A stretch of DNA of 64,000 nucleotides from Calliopum simillimum. Its lineage: Eukaryota > Arthropoda > Insecta > Diptera > Lauxaniidae. The stretch covers positions 116,760,897-116,824,896 of the forward strand of contig OX638370.1 in the NCBI GenBank assembly GCA_951812925.1, in the 5' to 3' direction. The position numbers and the translations under genes were made by a program. The notes below the pieces were generated by a model. It saw only the letters and a program-made list of their open reading frames with translations, did no database searches and was not told the origin of the DNA. Shown here one piece after another: positions 25,332-35,869 of the stretch (position 1 is the first letter of the stretch; each line of letters begins with the position of its first letter).

Positions 25332-26308
25332 CAGGGGTCGGCAAAAATAAATTTGAGAGTGCGTTAGTGAGAGAAGAGAGAATGCACTGAGAAAAAATTT
25401 TCACAGAAAACAGTACGAAATAAATATTGAAGCAAAAAAATATGCGTTAAAACCGAAAAATCATTGCAAAAGCAACATCGAGTGCAAGCATATTTCTGTC
25501 TTCTTATGCCAGTGGTCAACAGGCCATAGCACAATTGTGCAGAAAAACTTCACACGTATGCTTGGGCTTTTTCAATCAGTTGTCGCTCACCCATCGACAA
25601 AGCAACATCGAGCGCATCCATAGATAAAACTTTTTAAAAATTATACAAAATATTTAGGGTTGCCACCTGGTTTTTTTTTGTAAATTTTGCTTGAACCATA
25701 TATTTAAAAAAAAAGAATGAGTTTTAGTCTTAAAACGCTTAGATAAACTTTTTAAAAATCCAACATATATTTTTAGGGTTGCCACCTGGTTATTTTAATA
25801 AAACCAAAATTTTCTTTCAATAAATTGATAAGAAAGTTTTTGTAAAATTTTTAAAAAGTTTCTCTGAGCGTTTCCTAAACTAAAAATTTGAATCTAGTCA
25901 CAAAAGTAAAATTTTTACAAAATTTCAGAAAATGACCAGCTGGCAACCCTAAAAATATATGTTAGATTTTTAAGCGTTTTAAGAATAAATTTGAATTTTT
26001 TTTTATAATTGTATGTTTAAAGCAAAATTTACAAAAAAAAGGTGGCAGCCCTAAAAGTTTTTGTATAATTTTTAAAAAGTTTATCTGAGAGTTTTCTAAA
26101 CTGAAAATTTGAACCTAGTCACAAAAAGTATGAAATAAAATATTTGTCATATCTGCAAAGAAATTTTTTCATGTGCATAAAAAAGAAAACAGAACGACAG
26201 ATGCGCTCGATGTTGCTTTGTCGATGGTTTTGCGACAACTGAATCAAAGAGCATAAGCATGCGTGTGAAGTCTCTCTGCACAATTGTGCAATGCTTTGCC
26301 GACCACTG
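25332..26308. mobile_element. Non-autonomous hAT element with perfect 8-bp TSD
   Basis: The left end reads CAGGGGTCGGCAAA and the right end (inverted) CAGTGGTCGGCAAA, typical hAT termini. CTCTAAAA directly precedes position 25332 and directly follows 26308, a perfect 8-bp target duplication. A long inverted region pairs about 25510-25620 with 26200-26305 (GCACAATTGTGCAG, CATCGACAAAGCAACATCGA). The middle has repeated AGGGTTGCCACCTGG blocks, two in each orientation (25658, 25778; inverted 25940, 26041). There is no transposase. Confidence 0.88.
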
Positions 26309-26346
26309 CTCTAAAAAAAATACAGGAAACAAAAAAAATATTTACA

Positions 26347-26655
26347 TACCCAACAGGAAATGGAAGCGCATTGAAACGAATTCAGTTGCGCTTCTAGGGA
26401 AGCAAGAAGCTGCTTCAAGTGCTGTCCTAGCGGAGATCCACGGAAGCGTATTTCATGTGCTTCTGAAGATGTGCAAGTTTTTCAAAATTTTAAGATCCAT
26501 TTTACAAAAACTATTTTTTTTTCTGTAACTTTTGGTAGATTTATTAACTTTTATAAGCGATAAAAAAAATAGAATTTCAAAAATTTTGTTTGCTACCAGA
26601 GATGTGCTTCTATTGCGCTCTTTTTGCAAGCAGCTTCATTTCTTCCCGTTGGGTA
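26347..26655. mobile_element. MITE with CCCAACRGGAA ends and TA flanks
   Basis: TA/CCCAACAGGAA at 26347 is the inverse of TTCCCGTTGGG/TA ending at 26655. A second inverted match pairs GAAGCGCA near 26362 with TGCGCTCT/GCGCTTCT-type sequence in the right half. Length is 305 bp. Just beyond it (26660-26700) lies GAGTTCGAATC, a possible tRNA B-box remnant. Confidence 0.6.
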
Positions 26656-26904
26656 GTAGTTAGATGTATTTTGCGATGCTGAGTTCGAATCTGGCATCAG
26701 AATCGCTGTATCTTGTATGATTTTCGAGACATTTTGAACTAAAAGTTAAAAGAACACTGAAAATTTTTTATGTTCATTTATTAGTATTTAATTGTTCATT
26801 TTTTAAGCCCGAGTTTACAAAAATCGGAAAGTTATGAAGGTTTGAGTGAAGTTAGACCATTTTGATTTTTTATCGTATAAACTGGTTCAATTTGTATTAG
26901 TGAA

Positions 26905-26993
26905 GTCACACGAAGGACACGGGCACGTAGGGCACTTCGAGTTTGTGGGCAAACGGATGGAAGTGAAAAGCACCACTTCCCTCCTTTTCGTGT
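26905..26993. repeat. Short inverted repeat (~90 bp)
   Basis: GTCACACGAAGGACACG pairs with CGTGTGCTTCGTGTGAC. It is probably a tiny MITE or stem-loop. Confidence 0.6.
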
Positions 26994-27048
26994 GCTTCGT
27001 GTGACACCACACTATGAAGCCAAAAAATTGTATGACATATAATGCTAA

Positions 27049-27172
27049 GAATCGTTCAAAGTATACGTGTGAATTTTTTCATAATTTTTGTAAATGTTTT
27101 TTTGACCAATTTTTGAGGAGTTATAAAAGGTCTTTAAAAAATTCACACGTATATTTTGGACGATTCTAAGCA
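27049..27172. repeat. Inverted repeat (~124 bp)
   Basis: AGAATCGTTCAAAGTATACG and TGTGAATTTTTT pair with AAAAAATTCACACGTATATT and GGACGATTCT. The arms are about 31 bp around an AT-rich loop. Confidence 0.65.
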
Positions 27173-27774
27173 TTTTGTGCCTGTACAATTTTTTTACATC
27201 AAAATTTTTGTAAGAAAATAGTCATTAGTTTTAAAGCAACTCTGAGTAATTTTGTGGAGAAAAAAGAGTTATGAGCAAAAAACATGTTTTTTTACTTGTT
27301 CATTCTTTCAAAAAAATATAGAATGGTCACACTTCAGTGAAACCTTTTAAAATAAGATCAGATTTTGCTAAACTAGGGCTCAAATTGTTTGCAATTAAAT
27401 TCATTATTAATTTAAGATACAAAAAAGTATATTTGTATAAGTTTTGGACAAAAAACCATGTTTTATTTGGCTTTAATATGAAAAGTTGTAAAAACTACTA
27501 TAACAATGAGTTAGGCAATTTTAATCAGATCATAATTATTGTTTCATTTGTTAGAAGCATTATTTTTCTTTAAAATGGTGTAAAAATAAATTCCATAAGA
27601 AATGGCTTTCTTGAAATACATTCTTAAGAATGGAAAATCGAAATTTTCGATTATCTCAAGAACGGTCCCTAAGAAAAAAAAACAAAAATTCGATTTTCAG
27701 ACTCAGCGACCTCAAATTAGTTTAGAAAATATGGTTTGCGAAATGTTACATTTTGGATGTTGTCTAGTGCTATT

Positions 27775-29499
27775 ATGTCTACCATATTTATTGATGAAGC
27801 TCACTCGTTCAACATCCTACAAGATGTTTGGAAACATTACAAAAACAAAAATTTTTGTGATGTGGTTCTAATCGCCGCTACTGATGGTACGCGAATTCCG
27901 GCACATCGACTTATTTTGGCTGCAGCAAGTGATTACTTCAAGGATATGTTTAATGGTCCATATGGTCCACTGTGCAACTACAACGTGGAAGAAGCAACAC
28001 TTTGCGAGGTAGACGGTAGTATACTTCAAACACTAATCGAATTTTGCTACTTAGGACGGCTGGAAATAAGTGAGGAAAATGTGGAAAAATTATTAATTTC
28101 AGCTAATTTGCTTCATATAAATTCGGTTGTGAATGCTTGTACTAACTTTCTGGCAGCGCATTTACATCCAGCAAATTGTTTAGGGATTACGCTTATAGCG
28201 GAGCTACTCAATTGTCCAACCCTTTTGGAACAAGCGAAATCCTACACTTTGGCAAATTTTATGCATGTTTATAAAACCGATGAGTTCCTTCATTTAAATG
28301 TTGACAAATTATGTTCATTGCTGGCAAGTGATCATCTGTGCGTTTCCACTGAAGAAGATGTTTTCCACAGTATAATGTTATGGATACAACATGATCGGCC
28401 GGCACGTGAGAAATACAAAGACAAACTGTTGAAATTGTTGCGAATGTCACTTTTAAAGCCAACATTTATAGTTAATAACATAGGGCCGATTTCTACTTCA
28501 GCTGATTGTCAGCATTTAGTTAAGGAAGCCATAAAATCGCATTTTTTACCAGAGGGTTTGAATGCAAGAAATCAATCAAAATTAAGAACAACTGAGCAGT
28601 TACTGATGACCACTACCATACGTAATGATAAGTTGCATGTTATGTACTATTCTCAAAGTCATAAAAAATGGATGAAATGGTCGAACTACTTATTTTATCG
28701 TGGTGGTTGTGAAATTGCTGTAATGGTGGACGACATTTACATCGTTGGAGGAGGTCGTGGTATAAATTGTACAAACACCGTTCAGCGTTTAAATTTAGAA
28801 ACAATGACATCAATCGAAGTGCAACCAATTAATGAATGTCGCCATATGTTTGCTGTAGCTGTGCTCAATAACTTCTTGTATGTGATGGGTGGCTTAAAAG
28901 ATGAACCAATATCGTCCGTAGAAAGATATGATCCAAAAACAAACATATGGGGCTATGTTGCACCCATGAAACAGAAACGTTACGGTTTTGCTACTGCTGA
29001 ATTAAATCGAAAATTGTACGCAATCGGAGGTTATGATTCAGATATCTTAAGTTCAGTTGAATGTTACGATCCAGAAAAAAATGAGTGGAAAACGATAGCG
29101 CCACTGAAGAGCAGTCGCCATTGGCCTGGGGTATGTTTATAACAATATATTTATTAAAATTCTTTAAATTATAAATAGTTTTATTTTTGTATACAGATTG
29201 CAGTTCGTCATGGCCTTTTGTACGTAGTGGGTGGCTGGGGAAACAACACAATTGAGCGCTATGACCAGTGTACAAATAAGTGGACTATAATAACCCACCT
29301 GTCGAGAATACCAAACGGAAACTGTTTTTGCACTTTATTTCATGATAAATTAATTACTTTCTTTGATGGTCATGTGGAAGAATACGATTCTGCAACAAAC
29401 GAGTGTAAGGATTGTGTCGATCTTAAAGGATTCCACCAAATCCATTACTTATTTACTTATTCATATAAACTACCACGGAACAAGTTTCTAGATGATTAG
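27775..29499 (+). CDS. BTB-BACK-Kelch protein (KLHL family), two exons
   Basis: Exon 1 runs to 29130, where GGG is followed by GTATGT; exon 2 starts at 29197 after TATACAG and ends at a TAG at 29497-29499. The junction is in phase 0. The start chosen is the ATG at 27775 (MSTIFIDEAHSFN); an in-frame ATG at 27757 is also possible. The product is about 552 residues. An N-terminal BTB domain (about 15-125: NFCDVVLIA, IPAHRLILAAASDYFKDMF) is followed by a BACK domain (about 130-235) and Kelch blades from about 290 (LYVMGGL, LYAIGGY, LYVVGGW). Proteins of this layout usually act as substrate adaptors for Cul3 ubiquitin ligases. Three or four blades are canonical; the first and last are degenerate (FFDGHVEEY in place of a GG motif). 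The exact orthologue is not recognised. Confidence 0.88.
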
Positions 29500-29689
29500 C
29501 TGCAAATATACATAAGTTTAATTTTACCTGAGCCAATGTTAAATGTAAAAACAAAATAACTTTATTGTGTAATTCTACGAAATTTTCAACATTATTTGTT
29601 AAAAAAATGAAAACCGTTAAACATAGCATTACAGTTTCAGAAACATTAGAAAAAAAGTATCAATAAACTTTGTGCAAAATTTTTAACTA

Positions 29690-29702
29690 AAGCAATAAAT
29701 AT
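29690..29702 (+). terminator. Probable polyadenylation signal of the Kelch gene
   Basis: AGCAATAAATATT lies about 190 bp past the stop codon, in AT-rich sequence typical of a fly 3' UTR. Another AATAAA lies near 29661. Confidence 0.45.
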
Positions 29703-31317
29703 TAACTTTTATACATTGAAAACTATAATTTAATATGTGATAACAAAATAATAAAATCAAAAACTTATCTGAGGAAGAGATTGTGGATGGAAATTTTTGC
29801 AAAGAAACTTTGTTTGAGAATTTGCAGGTATATGTATATATGTATTGTACTTTTTGACAATCCTACAACAGATGAATATGATTTAATTAAGAATATTTTC
29901 AAAGAAGGTGATTGGTAAAGTAAAACCCTATTTTTTATCTGCGCCTGCGACGTTTGGGACCCAGAGCTTGAGAACGTGCTGTATCCTTAGTAAAGTAATT
30001 TTGTTTTGGTGGCCTAATTATATAAATATATTATAAGATAAATAAAACACTGTGTGAGAAAAATCCCATCTCAAGGAACACTTTGATAAAATAAATTTAC
30101 CCACAAAATGACTGGAGCTCTGAGATGAAAAAATCAAGGATTCCGATCGAAATCAGAATTGAGAACATGCATGATAGTGTTGAAGACTTGTTCTAAAGAT
30201 TTAACTTTCGTAAAGACTTCTAAGACTCTAACATTCTTCTCATCATCAAGGCGAAAACTAATTGGTTTCCAAAAAAAGATGACTAATGGAATACCTAAAA
30301 TTATGGTGAATAAAAAAGTATTTCAAAGTAATTTCTCTGAAACATAATAAATCTTAATTCAAATAAGTTTTTTGTTCTAAAATCATTTCAAATTCCAAAG
30401 GCGCGTTCAACACTCATTAGAATTAAAATTTCTACTCATGTCTTGGCAATTGAACGACCTTCAATTAATCAACTTCATATGAGCGACATAATTAAAAAAT
30501 AAAATCCAAAATAATAGAAATTTTAAAAGTAGTTAGAATAAAAAAATATAGCAAAAATTACAATAATACCCCATTATAAAATACACATGCGCAACAGCTG
30601 CCGCCCAGCCGCAAAACATCAGTCATAAAACCCATTCAGCGCAAGTCAAATTCATTTAGTGCAAAAATCTGTCATTTTTTATTATTTCTACATAACATGT
30701 TTATTTTTATTGAATAAATTAACGACATTGATGAGGGACTGTGTAAATAATTTGACGCCAAATAGAAAACTACAATACATGCGAAATTCCTTTTGAAATT
30801 CAAATAACCAGCAGCAAGAACAAATCGACACCCACAAGCAGCAGCTGCTGTTTGAGATTTTTATTAATGAACAGCACAATAAATAAATAAATTAAAAAAA
30901 AAAAAAACTCTAGAAAGAAATCAGAAAAAAAAACAAAAAGAATTACGTGCTTGGTTGAGATTAAGAAGAAGGTTTCACAGCTGTGTTTGTGCGCCTGCGC
31001 ATCAAGATCTCAGAAACCTCATTGTTTTCCGAAAGACACTTTAAAAAGGTATAGCTTGATTAAATTAATTGCGCGAATAATAAAGACATATAAAAAAGTT
31101 TAAACATAATGATGTAGTACATGTAAAACACTAGGTAAACAAATATATAATTTAAGTTTTGTATAGATTTTGTGCATGTACTCTTAACAATCCTTAAGCT
31201 GAGTCCAATATTTCATTAAATCTAAAAATGTGTCTTCTTTTACCATTTTTTTTCCGTCAGATCCCCCACTTTTTGCAAAACACAATCACCCTTATCATCT
31301 AATGCGATTTCGATTGG
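29703..31317. other. Intergenic, no gene recognised
   Basis: AT-rich. Short frames such as 30159-30347 have no recognisable features. An A-rich stretch lies at 30890-30930. Confidence 0.4.
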
Positions 31318-31526
31318 AACTAAATCGAATCGAGATTTTGCTAACATATACGCGCATTTTAATTTCCAGAATCAAAATCAAAAGTTTTCCCAATCACAAT
31401 CGAATCAGCCTCATCATCTATTCGATTTTGATTGGAAAAACTTTCGATTTTGATTGGAAAAACTTTAGATTTTGATTCTGGAAATGAAAATATATGATAG
31501 CAAATTTTGATTCGATTTAATTAAAA
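31318..31526. repeat. Fold-back repeat rich in TCGATTTTGATT
   Basis: AAATCGAATCGAGATTTTGC and TTTCCAGAATCAAAATC in the left half pair with GATTTTGATTCTGGAAA and GCAAATTTTGATTCGATTT in the right half. The loop contains a tandem TCGATTTTGATTGGAAAAAC. It is a probable MITE of ~200 bp. Confidence 0.65.
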
Positions 31527-32707
31527 TTAAAAATTTACGTACTATATTTACGTAAAATATTCACGATTGCAAATGCTCCCTCTCGACAAAGAATGTACTC
31601 TCGAGAAGGGAGTTTCCAAGCGATAGTAACGGATTTTCCCGGGGATTTTTTTTAAGCTGTAATAGAGAATGCACTGCAGCCTGAGAAAATTCTCCGGGAA
31701 TATTTACTCACGATAACCCCCATTATAGTTTCAACCCATCATAATCAATATTTCCTTTTTATGTATAATTTGAAGAGATCGGCCAAAGTTCAAAAAAATA
31801 GAAAAACATCTAAAATATGTATAGGTAAAGATCCAAAAGTATCGAAAAACAAGTAAAATATCGATAAAGTCCAAAAGTATTTTAAAAATAAAAAAATAAA
31901 AAATAAGTAAGTCAGTTTGTTCCTTAACACAATTTGAAGATTCGGGCCAAAGTGGACAAGTATGGCCATGGTAAAGGCGTTCTGGGTCTGGAGTTCCTGA
32001 ATTGTTCTGGGCGTAATTAAATGAAAGAAAACACTTATTGAAAGTAACACAAGGTTATTATTTATTTATATACAAGCTGGCCCGGAAGCGACTTTGTTCG
32101 CCCGTTCCCGATACCCTTTACATATGTTCCAAGTCCCATCTATCTCCGTCATCCTTCTCTTCCAACCCTTCAGATTTTTCAAGGTAAATAAAATATATAT
32201 TTATGTACCAACTTTTATAATGATAGCTACTATAGTCGTGGAAATATAGTAGTTTTTCACTGCTAAATATCAATATTTTATGAGTAAAAGCGTATTATGT
32301 AATTAAAACAGTTTTCTTTTTTTTATTATAGATTATAATAGATTCTTTATGGTACAGAACATTGAAAATCTTTATCTCTTAGTTGGCTTGTAAAAATATA
32401 TTCTTATTTTTATAAATTCCCGTGAAATTGCGAATTATGTCGTACGAACTAATGTACTTTTCTTAAAATAAACTGTACCGTACCTTAAAATGCATCGCTG
32501 ATTACAACGAAATACGAACGAAAAAATAGAACGAAACTACAAAAAGGCAGCTAGCAAAAAAAAGAAATGTACGTGTACGCCATTTATTCAATTTCGCTAC
32601 ACAGTGAACGTTCGAGAAAACTAATCTAAGCCACGAGGAAAACGAAAAACTTCGTTATATTTCCGTTAACTATAACGAACTGCAAAAAAAATATCGAGTA
32701 ATCAGAA
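31527..32707. other. Intergenic with a second copy of the CGAAGCGAC repeat head
   Basis: At 32073-32115 the head GGCCCGGAAGCGACTTTGTT followed by CGCCCGTTCCCGATACCC matches 9447-9490. The rest is AT-rich without genes. Confidence 0.5.
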
Positions 32708-33460
32708 TTTTGCTTGCTTATTATTGAAAATTATTAATTTTTCATTCGTCTTTATTGTAAGTATACAAATAAACGTATAAAACAATTCAATTGATAAAAA
32801 ACTTTTTAGATTTTCTTGCCATGATCTTTGGAACAAAGTTATTTGAGCTAAGGCTTTTCTTTGCTTTGCGAGATCAAAGCATAAGACTAAAACCATCACA
32901 GCTGAAATTCAATGTGCGCAGCTAAAGGAGCTACTCAGCAAACTGGACAGCCCTTTTACGGCGATAGTAATGGACAACGCCATGTACCAAATGCCGATAT
33001 AGCTGAAGCTGCTCGTATGCAAAATGGTGGCTACGGTACTCAAAACGTTTATGGCGGTCTATTTGGTCGTAATTTTATGACTAACGGTGTGCCCAGTTTT
33101 TATGCCATCTACTATAACAATGCTCCAGCCGTCCACCGCCATTTATTGAATTTCGCTTGCTGCGCATCAATTGAAAATGTTAATTTTTCATTCGTCTTTA
33201 ATTGTAAGTATACAAACAATTCATAATCGTATAAAACAATTCAATTGATATAAAACTTTTTAGAATTTCTTGGCAACAACTTTACAAAGTTATTTGAGCT
33301 AAGGCTTTGCTTTGATTTGCGAGATCAAAGCACAAGACTAAAACCATCACAGCTCAAATTTAATGTGTACGGTGCGCCTGGTTTTTATTGTACCGATCTT
33401 GGAGGTGGGAGCGGTTACCAACAAAATTTTGTGCTTAAAGCAGCTGGTGCAGTTTAGCAG
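32708..33460 (+). pseudogene. Tandemly duplicated exon/intron-like block with a Gly/Tyr-rich coding fragment
   Basis: A block of about 200 bp at 32708-32913 recurs at 33151-33365 (offset 444-451 bp). Both copies contain GTAAGTATAC, a strong donor, and CTTTTTAGA, an acceptor, then GAGATCAAAGC.(TA/CA)AAGAC. Between them lies an open frame (32912-33226) reading TGQPFYGDSNGQRHVPNADI and GGYGTQNVYGGLFGR, and after the second copy VYGAPGFYCTDLGGGSGYQQ leads to a stop at 33457. The fragments share an NVYG(G/A) motif, so they may be duplicated exons of one gene. I do not recognise the protein. No complete gene can be assembled. Confidence 0.4.
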
Positions 33461-33849
33461 TGTGGGAGCAGCAATTATAACAAAACGCCTTGTGTAAATT
33501 TAAGCTTTTTCATCAAGAAACAACGTACTGAACTACAACACCAAAAATCCAGGAAGCTGAACTCGGTAACCTCTTTCTAAATTCAGCAGTAATATGTATT
33601 CGTTACGAAACGTAAAATATTTGCACTAATGTTTAACTGTTATAAAACCAGTTTATTTAAACTAGTAATGTACAAAAAAAATTTATGTGGTGCATTTATT
33701 TTACAAAATTATAATGTTTTCTTATATTAATGTTTCGTTATTTTGGTGGTAGGTAAGGTAAGGCCACGAATTGTCGCAAGTTATTTTGAACGTCAGTGCA
33801 TTCCTTTATCAATTTGAGTACATTTTTGATTCGTTTTTTTGGTGGTAGC

Positions 33850-33936
33850 AATTCGCGACATTAGGATAACAATGTTCTTACTGCATGAAAAAGTTTATAG
33901 CAGATAGACCCTTGTTGTCCTCAGGCCACTAATTGT
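33850..33936. repeat. Hairpin repeat, copy 5
   Basis: TTCGCGACATTAGGATAACA on one arm pairs with TGTTGTCCTCAGGCCACTAA-type sequence on the other. It is the most diverged of the full-length copies. Confidence 0.75.
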
Positions 33937-34233
33937 TGCAAAGCTAAATAAAACTAAATTCTTCGAGTTTTGCAATTTATTAAATTAGTTGAACCGACAC
34001 ACACCAGCTGTAGACTTCAGCAGTATTTTTTTACGTTAATGCATTCGTAGCATCGTAATTCCCTACGTTTTGCTGCAAAACCGCGTTCCAGATGATATTG
34101 GGAAACTTTAATTTTTATAGTTTCAGGAATATCACGATCACCATTACGAATGCCATCTACATTTGGATGCGTAGCCTTAGCATAAAAGACTTGAAACTTG
34201 AAAAATTTTCGTGAATTGTGGGCTTTGACGATA

Positions 34234-34282
34234 ATTTGCGACATTAGGATATTGAACATTGTTGTCCTAACGTCGCAAATTG
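34234..34282. repeat. Hairpin repeat, copy 4 (shortened)
   Basis: AATTTGCGACATTAGGA pairs with TCCTAACGTCGCAAATT around a 15-nt loop. The apical half of the hairpin is missing compared with the other copies. Confidence 0.8.
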
Positions 34283-34609
34283 CCACAAGTAATTTTTATG
34301 TTAATGCATTTTTTACGGATACTTCAGTAATTTCAGGCCACAAGGAAGCGAACGAAAAGTAGTTGTATCATAACGAGTATGATGTTCTAACTCAGTGAAA
34401 AATGGATACATCTAGATGCTTCCACTATTAACGAAGACATTTCCTTTTCGTTATTGGAATTATTCGCCGATTTACGTACTACTTTTCTCATTGAAAAGGA
34501 TATAGCTACACCATTAGTGTTTTTCTTAGTTTCCTGTAATTATAATATTTATCATATTTCGCTTTATTTACCACCATCCTATACACACAGCAACTGTGGA
34601 CTTGGCAGT

Positions 34610-34693
34610 AATTCGCGGCATTAGGACAACAATGTTCTAACTGCATACAACAGATATAGCAGATAGAACCTTGTTGTCCTAAGGTCACGAATT
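34610..34693. repeat. Hairpin repeat, copy 3
   Basis: Arms AATTCGCGGCATTAGGACAA and CAATGTTCTAACTGC versus GCAGATAGAACCTTG and TTGTCCTAAGGTCACGAATT surround a loop ATACAACAGATATA. Confidence 0.85.
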
Positions 34694-34782
34694 GTTGAAA
34701 GTAATTTACGCACTCTGGTATATGTTTGCATCCATATATCATTTATTTAGAAAATCTTTCATAGATTGTGGTCTTTGGGGAA

Positions 34783-34866
34783 AATTCGCGACATTAGGAC
34801 AACAATGTTCTAACTGCATACAACAGATATAGCAGTTAGAACCTTGTTGTCCTAAGGTCACGAATT
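34783..34866. repeat. Hairpin repeat, copy 2
   Basis: This is the best-preserved copy: 33-bp arms (TTCGCGACATTAGGACAACA and ATGTTCTAACTGC versus the inverse) pair with three mismatches. The loop is identical to that of copy 3. Confidence 0.88.
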
Positions 34867-35207
34867 GTTGAAAGTAAATTTTTATGCATCTATTTATTAA
34901 AAAACATATCATAACTGGAAGCTAAATTAAAGTATAATTTCGATCAATAATTTTTAGCTTATAAACGGAAACCTACATTTAAAAGTATTTGTTTATATTC
35001 AGCGTCCATATCATACTTCACTTTACTTACTACCATCCAATAGGCAATAAAAATAATCAAGAAATAGAAGTTCTTCCTTTTTGTCAATCAATTTTAGTGC
35101 GTTCCTTGGTAAACGGTAGAATTCGCCAAAATATAATGTATTTACGCCAGCATTTTGCAAAAATTGTAACCGATGTGTTGACTTTGATGTTGCATTATTT
35201 TGATAAC

Positions 35208-35291
35208 AATTAGCGATACTAGGATAAAAATGTTATAACTGCATACAAAAGAGGTAGCAGTTAGAACATTGTTGTCCTAAGGTCACGAATT
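35208..35291. repeat. Hairpin repeat, copy 1
   Basis: One arm is diverged (AATTAGCGATACTAGGATAA) and the other well kept (GCAGTTAGAACATTGTTGTC). The loop is ATACAAAAGAGGTA. Confidence 0.8.
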
Positions 35292-35484
35292 ATTAAAAGT
35301 AATTTACGTCTGTAGCCTTTCATTGGGGAATTAGCGACAATTTAAGTGAAACCGACACACACCAGCTTAGGTCCCGGTATATTGCCTAAAATTGTGTTTG
35401 CATGATTCGCCTTTTCAACGCAAATGTTTTTATGCAATTTTAACCGAGATACCTTTACTTGCAAAACTATACGTTGCCATTGCT

Positions 35485-35854
35485 GAAACTTGCTGAAATT
35501 TCTTTTAAAACTAATGAAACCGTTGTTTGAGCAAAGCCCAACTCAAAGTCATTTCCACCACTTTTTTGATAGGAGCCATCAGCGAAAAAGCGTAGAGCAC
35601 AAGCTAATTTCAATATCGGAGGAATTGATGGACTTCGATATGAAACAAATAAGCTTTTTATTTTGTCCAATATGAACAAAAGCTTCTTTATTCAATCTAA
35701 AGTAGATACAAATCTGAAAAAAAAAAAATTATAGCATTGTTGTTGTTCAAGTGGATTAGATGTGTCTCTAATAAATAGTTCGTCGCAATCTTTGAATGTT
35801 GTTCTCAAAAAATTCGTAATCGTCCTCAAAAAATAAATCAACGCTGCTTGCCAT
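35485..35854 (-). pseudogene. PIF/Harbinger transposase, N-terminal fragment
   Basis: An ATG at 35854 (minus strand) opens MASSVDLFFEDDYEFFENNI, then FRLNKEAFVHI, then, in a shifted frame, SYRSPSIPPILKLACALRFF and ADGSYQKSGGNDFELGFAQT. The last segments are the N-terminal helix-turn-helix region of Harbinger/HARBI1-type transposases. There is an in-frame stop near 35790, a poly-T/CAG acceptor-like stretch near 35717-35730 and a frameshift near 35650. The fragment stops at about 35485, where Fanzor-like sequence begins, so the catalytic domain is missing. Confidence 0.75.
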
Positions 35855-35869
35855 ATTTATTTTAGTTTT

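Larger units (their letters stand above)
33741..35475 (-). pseudogene. Scrambled fragments of a Fanzor1-like (TnpB-related) nuclease gene
   Basis: Read on the minus strand, short segments matching the better copy at 36440-39570 appear in the wrong order. From 35475 comes FQQWQRIVLQVKVSRLKLHK (a late segment), from 35110 FLDYFYCLLDGSKVKYDMDA (early), from 34750 YGCKHIPECVNYF (middle), from 34515 NGVAISFSMRKVV, from 34430 SSLIVEASRCIHFSL (early), from 34380 HTRYDTTTFRSLPCGLKLLK (middle) and from 34170 NVDGIRNGDRDIPETIKIKV (RuvC-I side, without the DPG motif). Hairpin repeats lie between segments. A marker, AGCTGGTGTGTGTCGGTT, occurs at two places (near 33990-34010 and 35347-35366). Nothing here is translatable as a whole. 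Confidence 0.6.

Noticed and set aside
33850..35291. Repeated hairpins considered as a CRISPR-like array
   Set aside because: Spacing is irregular (about 170-520 bp), the intervening sequence is Fanzor gene debris rather than spacers of constant length, and this is a eukaryotic genome.
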